From Hydrogenophaga sp040372165 (GTDB lineage Bacteria; Pseudomonadota; Gammaproteobacteria; Burkholderiales; Burkholderiaceae_C), in the NCBI RefSeq assembly GCF_040372165.1, contig NZ_BAABWG010000002.1:1-64000 (forward strand): a stretch of DNA of 64,000 bases, written 5' to 3'. The first letter of the stretch is position 1; every line of letters starts with the position of its first letter. The position numbers and the translations under genes are program-made. The notes below the pieces were generated by a model, which did no database searches, was not told where the DNA came from, and was given only the letters and a program-made list of their open reading frames with translations. Shown in pieces: positions 13,265 to 20,006 of this stretch.

Positions 13265-14278
13265 GTGCTGATGTTTGAACGTCAACGGGAGGCCAGGGGG
13301 CGAAGCCGGCGCCTTTTGCTGGCGTTCGCATTGGCGGTGGTGGCCCTGGTGGTGATGGTCAATGCGGCAGCTTTGCTGGCTTGGGGAGTGGTCTGGGGCT
13401 TCTGGGCACCAGGGGGCTTTGCCATTCCGGGGTACTTCTTCGAGACGACCACCACTCTTGTCTTGCTGTATGTACTGGGAGGCTGGTGGCTTGAGACTTC
13501 GCGGCTCGCCTCGGGTGGCGCCATAGCGCTATCCGAAAGGCTGGGTGCCCGGCGCCTGAACGCTTCGACAGACTTCGATGAACGCCGGTTTGAGAACATT
13601 GTTGACGAGATGGCGGTCGCGTCCGGCATGAGGCGACCGACGCCGATGCTGCTGGCACGGGACCAGTCGATCAACGCCTTTGCAGCGGGATGGGATGAGA
13701 ACGATGCCGTGGTTGCTGTGACCAGAGGTGCGCTCGACTATCTCACGCGCGAGGAGCTTCAGGGCATGGTGGCCCACGAGTTCAGTCACATCGTCGAGGG
13801 TGACACGCGCATGAACATGCGCTTGCTGGGCATGGTGTGGGGCATCGAGCTCATCTACCGGGGAGGTCAGAGCCTCTACGACCCTGACTGGTCGGAGCGA
13901 ACACTTGTGGGCATGGTGCTGGGCCGCATACTGATGGCGGTCGGGTGGCTCGGGTGGCTGGTGGGCCATGCGCTGCAGGCGGCGGTTTCGCGACAACTTG
14001 AGTTTCTGGCAGACGCACGCTCGGTCCAATGGACGCGCAGCCGCGAGGCCATGGGAGGCGTGCTGCGCAAAGTCGCCGGGCTGCGGGAAATGCACATCGA
14101 ATCCCTGACGATGGCGCCCGCGGTCCAGCATATGCTCCTGATCGGGACCGAGGGAAGAATCTCGGATCGCTGGCTCGACTCTCACCCTCCGCTGGAAAAA
14201 CGCATCAAGCGCATCTATGGGCGGAATATGCCGCCCATTCGCCCCCAGAGGGTTGACGAACGCACTGTATTCGCCTGA
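13265..14278 (+). CDS. M48 family membrane metallopeptidase (HtpX-like)
   Basis: A zinc-dependent membrane endopeptidase of the M48 (HtpX/Ste24) family, a group linked to membrane protein quality control. The 337-residue product has two N-terminal membrane segments (about residues 17-47 and 58-76) and the zinc motif HEFSH at 171-175, followed by a further hydrophobic stretch (about 217-240). The downstream E of the third zinc ligand probably lies in RQLEFLADA. GTG at 13265 is chosen because GGAGG lies nine bases upstream; ATG at 13271 is the alternative. It follows the LemA gene by 49 bases and the two probably act together. Confidence 0.9.
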   Translation: MLMFERQREARGRSRRLLLAFALAVVALVVMVNAAALLAWGVVWGFWAPGGFAIPGYFFETTTTLVLLYVLGGWWLETSRLASGGAIALSERLGARRLNASTDFDERRFENIVDEMAVASGMRRPTPMLLARDQSINAFAAGWDENDAVVAVTRGALDYLTREELQGMVAHEFSHIVEGDTRMNMRLLGMVWGIELIYRGGQSLYDPDWSERTLVGMVLGRILMAVGWLGWLVGHALQAAVSRQLEFLADARSVQWTRSREAMGGVLRKVAGLREMHIESLTMAPAVQHMLLIGTEGRISDRWLDSHPPLEKRIKRIYGRNMPPIRPQRVDERTVFA

Positions 14279-14289
14279 ACCCGGCGGGA

Positions 14290-14310
14290 CATGCCCGACA
14301 ATAGGGCATG
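14290..14310 (+). promoter_or_regulatory. Hairpin over the rsmB start codon with possible leaderless -10
   Basis: CATGCCC (14290-14296) pairs with GGGCATG (14304-14310), and the second arm contains the rsmB ATG. The loop holds GACAAT (14297-14302), a plausible -10 element whose +1 would fall on or next to the ATG. No ribosome binding site is present. Sequestration and leaderless transcription are alternative readings. Confidence 0.4.
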
Positions 14311-15690
14311 CATTCTTCCACCGAAACGCGGTCGCTCGCCGAGCAACTGCACCATTGCGCCAACTGCGTCCGGGCAGTGCTGCAGGGCCAGTCACTGGCC
14401 GAAGCCATGCCCAAGGTGCCCAAGGCCGTGCGACCTGGCGTGCAGGCTCTGACCTTCAGGGTGATGCGCCGTTTGGGTATCGCCAGGGCGCTGATGGGGC
14501 TGCTGGTCCAGCGCCAGCCTGACAAACCGACCGCGGCGCTACTGCTCACCGGTATCGTGCTGCTGCTGGACGCACAGGCGCATGCGAGAGACGAGCAGCT
14601 GGAAGAAGGGGTGCCCCTGTATGCCGCCCATACAGTGGTTGACCAATTGGTTGAGGCTGCCAAGAAAGCCAAGTCGACGCGTTCCAAGGCCCCCTTCCTC
14701 AACGGGTGTCTGCGACGGTTGATGCGTGAGAACGAAGCACTGGTGGCGCAGGCAATGGCCTCTGGAGACGAGGCGCAATGGAATCATCCCGCCTGGTGGG
14801 TCACCCGGCTGAGGCAAGACTATCCTGAGCAGTGGCAGCAGGTTTTGCAGGCGGACCTGCACCCCGGACCGATGACATTGCGGGTCAACCGGCGCAAGAC
14901 AAGCCTTGCAGACATGCAGGCGGCGATGACGGAGACTGGGGTCACTGCGCGTCCGGTGGGCGCAAATGGTCTGGTGCTGTCGAAGCCGCTTCCGGTGGAG
15001 CGCATCCCCGGATTCATGAGCGGCGTGTGCTCTGTGCAGGACGCTGCCGCGCAGATCGCTGCGCCGCTCTTGATCGAGGGATTGAATCTGAGGCCAGAAA
15101 GCGGGCGATTGCGTGTGCTGGATGCCTGCGCCGCGCCAGGGGGGAAGACAGCCCATTTGCTGGAACTCGCTGATCTGGATGTGCTGGCGCTGGATGTGGA
15201 TCCGGTCCGATGTGAGCGCATCGGCGATAACCTGAAGCGGCTGGGCTTGCAGACAGAGGTGAGAAGCGCTGATGCCGGCGATACTGCCGGGTGGTGGGAT
15301 GGTGAACTGTTTGACGCTATCTTGCTGGATGCGCCCTGCAGTGCCGCCGGGATTGCTCGCCGTCACCCCGACGTGCTCTGGCTGCGTCGAGATACCGATA
15401 TTGCGGCTCTGGCACAGCAGCAGAAACGGCTGCTGGATGCCTTGTGGCCGCTGCTTCGCCCGGGTGGGCGGCTGGTCTACGCGACATGCTCGGTCTTCAA
15501 GGCAGAGGGCCAGGAGCAGGCCGATGCGTTTCTTGGGCGCCACACAGACGCCCTTGTGCGGCCGTCTCCCGGACATTTGCTGCCCTCCCGGCTGTCTTCA
15601 TCCGGACAGTTGGACGACAATCAATCAGGTGAATACGACGGTTTCTTCTACGCATGCTTTGACAAGCAGGACGCCAGTGGCGCTGCTTGA
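14308..15690 (+). CDS. rsmB: 16S rRNA (cytosine-967-C5)-methyltransferase RsmB
   Basis: RsmB methylates C967 of 16S rRNA using S-adenosylmethionine. The 460-residue protein has an N-terminal NusB-like helical domain (about residues 1-150) and a C-terminal Rossmann methyltransferase. The latter shows the SAM-binding DACAAPGGKT, the DAPCSAAG motif IV cysteine and the catalytic-cysteine motif YATCSVF. Length matches the family. It lies between the M48 peptidase and the DUF4390/NtrYX genes, overlapping the next start slightly. Confidence 0.93.
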   Translation: MHSSTETRSLAEQLHHCANCVRAVLQGQSLAEAMPKVPKAVRPGVQALTFRVMRRLGIARALMGLLVQRQPDKPTAALLLTGIVLLLDAQAHARDEQLEEGVPLYAAHTVVDQLVEAAKKAKSTRSKAPFLNGCLRRLMRENEALVAQAMASGDEAQWNHPAWWVTRLRQDYPEQWQQVLQADLHPGPMTLRVNRRKTSLADMQAAMTETGVTARPVGANGLVLSKPLPVERIPGFMSGVCSVQDAAAQIAAPLLIEGLNLRPESGRLRVLDACAAPGGKTAHLLELADLDVLALDVDPVRCERIGDNLKRLGLQTEVRSADAGDTAGWWDGELFDAILLDAPCSAAGIARRHPDVLWLRRDTDIAALAQQQKRLLDALWPLLRPGGRLVYATCSVFKAEGQEQADAFLGRHTDALVRPSPGHLLPSRLSSSGQLDDNQSGEYDGFFYACFDKQDASGAA

Positions 15691-16426
15691 GGCGATTCTC
15701 GCCTGCGTGGTAGCGATCTCGCGGTCATGGCGAGGCTGGCTTTGCAGGGGGCTGTGCGCATGTGGACTGCTGCTTGCCGTCCAGCTCCAGTTGCATCCAG
15801 TGGCTGCACAGAGCGGACAGCCCGAGACGCGGGTTGACGAACTGCAGATCGAACATGCGCCCGATGGCAGTCTTGAGGCGTCGGTGCGCCTCCAAGTCAA
15901 GGCGCCTGCGGCGGTTCGTGATGCGCTCGAGCGGGGCGTTCCGCTGTACTTTGTCTGGCAAGCAGATGTGTACCGGCCCCGCTGGTACTGGACCGACAAG
16001 AGAGTGGCAGGTGCCCGGCGTGCCTATCGGCTGGTGTATCAGCCATTGACGCGCCATTGGCGACTCAGCCTCTCTTCAACGTTTGATGAAGGAGAGGGCA
16101 GTGAAGGCCTGGCGTACGCGCTGCATCAGAACTTCAACAGCCTGGAGGCAGCGCTGTTCAGCATTGGCCGGGTCAGTCATTGGAGCATCGCGCCAAAAGG
16201 GCGGCTGGAACCGGATGAGACCTACCAGCTGACCTTGCGCTTTGAGCTCGATCATGAGCTTCTGCCGCGGCCTCTTCAGTTTGGCGTGGCGGCTGAGCGC
16301 GATTGGCGACTGGAGTGGACATACAACGCAGAGTTGCCGCCACAACAGCCTTCAACACCTTTGCTTCCGGCCTCGGCGGCAGCTGAAGCTGCAGCAGGGC
16401 AGAAAGCGCCGGGATCGCAAAAGTGA
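15677..16426 (+). CDS. DUF4390 domain exported protein
   Basis: A 249-residue protein recognised as the DUF4390 type found upstream of ntrY-like kinases in Burkholderiales; its function is unknown. An N-terminal hydrophobic segment (about residues 24-40) ending VAAQSG looks like a signal peptide, so the rest is probably periplasmic. The C-terminal tail is rich in Pro, Ala and Gln. GTG at 15677 is chosen for an AGGA five bases upstream and coupling to rsmB (14-base overlap); a second GTG at 15707 is possible. Its stop overlaps the kinase start by four bases (GTGA), suggesting it belongs to the same signalling unit, perhaps as a sensor accessory. Confidence 0.8.
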   Translation: MALLEAILACVVAISRSWRGWLCRGLCACGLLLAVQLQLHPVAAQSGQPETRVDELQIEHAPDGSLEASVRLQVKAPAAVRDALERGVPLYFVWQADVYRPRWYWTDKRVAGARRAYRLVYQPLTRHWRLSLSSTFDEGEGSEGLAYALHQNFNSLEAALFSIGRVSHWSIAPKGRLEPDETYQLTLRFELDHELLPRPLQFGVAAERDWRLEWTYNAELPPQQPSTPLLPASAAAEAAAGQKAPGSQK

Positions 16427-18678
16427 GCCAGACGCCACCGGTTGTTCGCCCCTTGAAGCCTTCTGCCAAGCGATGGGCGCTTGTGGTGGGTCTCGTGTTC
16501 ATGCTGGGCCTGACCTTGGTGCTGATGTTTCTGCTGACGCAGGCCACCAGCAACCAGACACTCTACGAACAGAACTTCGCCTGGCTGGTAGGGGTGAACA
16601 TGGCCGTGGCCGGGCTGCTGCTGGGCGCCATCGGGTGGATGTCCATCCGGCTGGGCTTGCGCTGGCGCAAGGGGCGCTTTGGCAGCCGGCTCCTGGCCAA
16701 GCTGGCGGCTATTTTTGGCCTGGTGGGATTTCTGCCAGGGCTTCTCATCTACACGGTGTCCTACCAGTTCGTCTCGAGATCGATCGAAAGCTGGTTTGAC
16801 GTGAGGGTCGAATCCGCCCTGACCGCTGGCGTGAACCTGGGCAGAACAACCCTGGACACACTGGCGATCAGCCTGAGCAGTGAAACCAGTGTGGCGGCCG
16901 ATGATCTGGCGCGGGCGTCAAACGCCTCTGCCGCTTTGGCCATCGACCGGGTGCGTGAACAGCTGGGTGCCTCGGATGTGGTCCTGTGGAGCGAGTCGGG
17001 CAAGGTCCTGGCGAGCGCGGGGGAATCGCGGTTTTCGATTGCACCGGAGAGGCCTTCGGCAGGGTTTGTCCGGCAGGCACGCACTCAAGGCACGGCGACC
17101 GCCTTTGTCGGGCTGGACGTCGACAACGAGCTCAGCCCGGCGATGGTGGCGAATGCGAAGTTGAGGGTGCTGGCGCTGGTCAATTCTCCGCTGTTTGGTA
17201 TTGGCGATGAGGTGCGCTACCTGCAGGTGGTCAAGCCGCTTCCGCAGGCGCTGGTGGCAGATGCGCTGGCTGTTCAGGCCGCCAACCGTGAGTACCAGGA
17301 GCGTGCGTTGGCCACAGACGGGCTGCGGCGTATGTACATCGGTACTTTGACCCTCACGCTGTTTCTGGCCGTGTTTGGCGCAGTGCTGCTGGCGGTAGTC
17401 CTGGGCAACCAGCTGGTCCGCCCTCTCCTCGTCCTGGCAGAAGGCATGCGGGAAGTGGCCTCGGGGGATCTCTCCCCCAAGCCGGCGCTGACGTCTCGCG
17501 ACGAACTGGCCGGCCTGACGCGTACCTTTGCCCGGATGACGCAAGACTTGCTGGAGGCCCGGGTGGCTGTGCAGCACAGCATGAGCCAGGTCGATGCGGC
17601 CAGGGACAACCTGCAGACGATTCTGGACAACCTCACCGCAGGGGTGGTGGTGATGAGCGAAGACACGGTCGTGCGCAGCGTCAATCCGGGCGCATCCAGG
17701 ATACTGAAAGTGCCTTTGGGCCTGCATGTGGGGCACCCCATTGAGGAGGTGCCTGGCCTGGAAGCCTTCGCCGCCGGGGTCCTGCTCCAGTTCGAGCGCT
17801 TTCTGGCCGAAGAGACGCCTCATGAAGGTGGGTACTGGCAGGAGTCGTTCGAGCTCGCCGCTCGTGAAGGACAAACGGTGAACCAGGAAACGACCACACT
17901 GATCGTTCGCGGCGCACTGCTGCCCAACAACGAGCGCCTGCTGGTGTTTGACGATGTGACCGAGCTCGTTTCTGCCCAGCGCTCCAAGGCATGGGGAGAG
18001 GTTGCTCGCCGCCTGGCACACGAGATCAAGAACCCTCTGACCCCTATCCAGCTGTCGGCCGAGCGGCTGGCCATGAAGCTCGATGGCAAGGTGGAGGCCA
18101 AGGAGCAGCAAATTCTGGACAAGTCGGTCAGGACCATCGTTGACCAGGTGGCGGCCATGCAGCGTCTGGTCAACGAGTTCAGGGACTATGCCCGATTGCC
18201 GACTGCACAGCTCGCCCCCGTGGACCTCAATTCGCTGGTCAAGGACATCCTGAGCCTGTACGAGCAGGCTGAGGTGCCGGTCAAGGCAGAGCTGGCCGCA
18301 GACCTGCCGATGGTCAAGGCCGATCCCCAGCAGGTCCGGCAAGTGGTTCACAACCTGGTGCAGAATGCGCAGGATGCCCAGGGTGCCGGAGGCGGCGCCG
18401 CGGCTGGCCCGGTGCTGGTGAAAACGCGCTTGTCGGAGTCGGGCCAATGGGTCCGGCTGACCGTGCTTGACCATGGGCCGGGCTTTGCCGAGAACATCCT
18501 CAAGCGGGCGTTTGAACCCTATGTGACCAGCAAGGCCAAAGGCACGGGTCTGGGCCTGCCGGTGGTCAAGAAAATCATGGACGAACACGGCGGTCAGGTG
18601 GACATCCGAAACCGCGTTTCAGGCGACCTGACAGTGGGCGCTCAAGTTTCGCTATCATTCGTAGTAGCAAATACCTAA
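16423..18678 (+). CDS. NtrY-like sensor histidine kinase
   Basis: A 751-residue membrane sensor kinase. Two membrane segments (about residues 22-48 and 62-80) and a third near 95-112 precede a periplasmic domain. A further membrane helix (about 303-330) leads into a HAMP domain (NQLVRPLLVLAEGMREVASGDLS) and a PAS domain. The HisKA box RRLAHEIKNPLTPIQ has its phosphorylatable His at about residue 533, followed by an HATPase domain (NLVQNAQDA, DHGPGF, GTGLGLPVVKK). This is the NtrY domain order. The GTG start overlaps the DUF4390 stop by four bases; the response regulator follows after 26 bases. In other bacteria NtrYX responds to nitrogen or redox state; the signal here is unknown. Confidence 0.9.
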   Translation: MSQTPPVVRPLKPSAKRWALVVGLVFMLGLTLVLMFLLTQATSNQTLYEQNFAWLVGVNMAVAGLLLGAIGWMSIRLGLRWRKGRFGSRLLAKLAAIFGLVGFLPGLLIYTVSYQFVSRSIESWFDVRVESALTAGVNLGRTTLDTLAISLSSETSVAADDLARASNASAALAIDRVREQLGASDVVLWSESGKVLASAGESRFSIAPERPSAGFVRQARTQGTATAFVGLDVDNELSPAMVANAKLRVLALVNSPLFGIGDEVRYLQVVKPLPQALVADALAVQAANREYQERALATDGLRRMYIGTLTLTLFLAVFGAVLLAVVLGNQLVRPLLVLAEGMREVASGDLSPKPALTSRDELAGLTRTFARMTQDLLEARVAVQHSMSQVDAARDNLQTILDNLTAGVVVMSEDTVVRSVNPGASRILKVPLGLHVGHPIEEVPGLEAFAAGVLLQFERFLAEETPHEGGYWQESFELAAREGQTVNQETTTLIVRGALLPNNERLLVFDDVTELVSAQRSKAWGEVARRLAHEIKNPLTPIQLSAERLAMKLDGKVEAKEQQILDKSVRTIVDQVAAMQRLVNEFRDYARLPTAQLAPVDLNSLVKDILSLYEQAEVPVKAELAADLPMVKADPQQVRQVVHNLVQNAQDAQGAGGGAAAGPVLVKTRLSESGQWVRLTVLDHGPGFAENILKRAFEPYVTSKAKGTGLGLPVVKKIMDEHGGQVDIRNRVSGDLTVGAQVSLSFVVANT

Positions 18679-18704
18679 AAGGACGAGAGGGGCACAGTAA
18701 GACC

Positions 18705-19463
18705 ATGGCAACCATTTTGGTGGTGGATGACGAACTCGGCATCCGTGACTTGCTATCGGAAATCCTCAATGATGAAGGGCATGCGGTTGAGTTGGCGGAG
18801 AACGCTGCTCAAGCCAGGCAGATCCGTGCAGAGATGCGGCCGGACCTTGTGTTGCTCGATATCTGGATGCCTGACACCGATGGCGTCACCCTGCTCAAGG
18901 AATGGGCAGCCACAGGGCTTTTGAACATGCCGGTGATCATGATGAGTGGGCACGCCACCATCGATACGGCGGTGGAGGCTACGCGCATTGGCGCTCTGGC
19001 ATTCCTCGAAAAGCCGATCACCATGCAAAAGCTGCTCAAGGCAGTGGACCAGGGCCTGAACAAGAATCCGGCCGCTGCCCGGGCGCCTGTGGCTGGCGTG
19101 GTCGCTCCTGCTGCTTCGGCGCCTGCAGCTGCCCTGCCCAGTGCTGGCGCCCCCACCGCTGATCTGACGGTTGAGAGCGCGATGACTGGCGGGACCTTGC
19201 CTGAGCCCCAGCTGGTGGATCTTGGGCCTCAGGCCAATCAGTCCTTCAACCTGGATGCGCCGCTTCGGCAGGCGCGAGACGGGTTTGAGAAGGCCTATTT
19301 CGAGTATCACCTGGCCAGAGAGGCCGGCTCTATGACCCGGGTAGCAGAAAAGACGGGTCTGGAACGGACCCACCTGTACCGCAAACTCAAGCAACTGGGT
19401 GTGGACCTCGCACGGAACAAGCGCAACGCACAAAAGCAGCAGACCAGCAACGAGGGGCTCTGA
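18705..19463 (+). CDS. NtrX-like response regulator lacking the AAA+ domain
   Basis: A 252-residue regulator with an N-terminal receiver (residues 1-125; acidic pocket DDE at 8-10, phospho-acceptor Asp52 in LLDIWMP, Lys in FLEKPIT) and a C-terminal Fis-type helix-turn-helix (GSMTRVAEKTGLERTHLYRKLKQLGV). Canonical NtrX has about 450 residues with a central sigma-54 ATPase domain. Here an Ala/Pro-rich linker of about 70 residues takes its place, so it cannot activate sigma-54 promoters in the usual way. The frame is intact and runs to a natural stop, so it is not a degraded gene. It is cognate to the kinase just upstream. Confidence 0.88.
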   Translation: MATILVVDDELGIRDLLSEILNDEGHAVELAENAAQARQIRAEMRPDLVLLDIWMPDTDGVTLLKEWAATGLLNMPVIMMSGHATIDTAVEATRIGALAFLEKPITMQKLLKAVDQGLNKNPAAARAPVAGVVAPAASAPAAALPSAGAPTADLTVESAMTGGTLPEPQLVDLGPQANQSFNLDAPLRQARDGFEKAYFEYHLAREAGSMTRVAEKTGLERTHLYRKLKQLGVDLARNKRNAQKQQTSNEGL

Positions 19464-19483
19464 CCTCAGAGCACTTTGGGGGC

Positions 19484-19513
19484 TGGATTGCCTCCCAAAA
19501 GTGATGCTATAAT
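19484..19513 (+). promoter_or_regulatory. Promoter of tRNA-Phe
   Basis: A perfect -10 hexamer TATAAT lies at 19508-19513, eleven bases before the mature tRNA 5' end. The -35 is weak: TGGATT (19484-19489) at 18 bases is the best-spaced match. Confidence 0.65.
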
Positions 19514-19523
19514 CTCTTGCTTC

Positions 19524-19599
19524 GGCCTGGTAGCTCAGTTGGTAGAGCAGCGGATTGAAAATCCGCGTGTCGGTGGTTCGATTCCGCCCCAGGCCACCA
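19524..19599 (+). tRNA. tRNA-Phe (anticodon GAA)
   Basis: A 76-nt cloverleaf with encoded CCA. The anticodon GAA is at 19557-19559 in the loop TTGAAAA, the T-arm is GGTTCGATTCC, and acceptor GGCCTGG pairs with CCAGGCC. It is a single gene with its own promoter and terminator. Its last 16 bases are part of a 61-bp sequence repeated downstream. Confidence 0.97.
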
Positions 19600-19644
19600 A
19601 ACAGAAATGGCTCCCCTTGTGGGAGCCATTTTTCGTTTGAGGGG
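19584..19644 (+). repeat. 61-bp direct repeat, copy 1 (tRNA-Phe 3' end plus terminator)
   Basis: This block starts with CCGCCCCAGGCCACCA (the 3' T-arm/acceptor strand of tRNA-Phe) and includes the terminator and GTTTGAGGGG. The identical 61 bases recur at 19800-19860, offset 216. Repeating the 3' end of a tRNA is the form of an attachment-site duplication, though a local tandem duplication is an equal alternative. Confidence 0.9.
19605..19633 (+). terminator. Intrinsic terminator of tRNA-Phe
   Basis: ATGGCTCCC (19607-19615) pairs with GGGAGCCAT (19621-19629), followed by TTTTT. It sits seven bases after the tRNA. Confidence 0.92.
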
Positions 19645-19799
19645 ACGGGAGCGGATGAGAACCACCGACGCTTCGTGATGCATGGTTCGCTCTGTTTGGC
19701 CGGCAGGGCAAACAGGCCGCCGGCGCCGAATGGCGCGGGTGGTCCGCAGGGGCGAAGCCCCGAAGGATGTCCGGGAGGCGCTTGCGCCCGGGCACAGTA
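19645..19799. other. 155-bp non-coding segment between the two repeats
   Basis: A GC-rich segment with no credible gene and several small palindromes, such as GGGGCGAAGCCCC and GGCGCTTGCGCC. It could be the residue of an excised element or an extragenic palindromic repeat. Small frames crossing it consist of the repeated terminator sequence and are not genes. Confidence 0.5.
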
Positions 19800-19860
19800 C
19801 CGCCCCAGGCCACCAAACAGAAATGGCTCCCCTTGTGGGAGCCATTTTTCGTTTGAGGGG
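19800..19860 (+). repeat. 61-bp direct repeat, copy 2
   Basis: Base-for-base the same as 19584-19644, but not attached to a complete tRNA: the sequence in front (GGGCACAGTA) differs from the tRNA body. It therefore reconstitutes only the 3' end of tRNA-Phe and its terminator. Confidence 0.9.
19821..19849 (+). terminator. Second copy of the tRNA-Phe terminator
   Basis: ATGGCTCCC (19823-19831) pairs with GGGAGCCAT (19837-19845) and is followed by TTTTT. It would stop read-through before the HAD-type gene. Confidence 0.85.
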
Positions 19861-20006
19861 GAGGGCGGTGGAGTCGGTGGGCGTCGCCGGTCATGGCGAA
19901 TGCCGGAAAAGCCCAGTGTTTTGTCCTGTGTTCAATGGCTAACGCCGGGCGTCGGGCTTCTAAAGTCTTTGTAAGCCCGGAAATGGGCGGATTCAGGACT
20001 GCTTCC

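Noticed and set aside
16918..18588. 556-codon minus-strand frame inside the NtrY-like gene
   Set aside because: Shadow of the kinase frame, without ribosome binding site or motifs.
19953..19990. Possible flagellar sigma-28 promoter (TAAAG) before the HAD gene
   Set aside because: No GCCGATAA-like -10 at the required distance.
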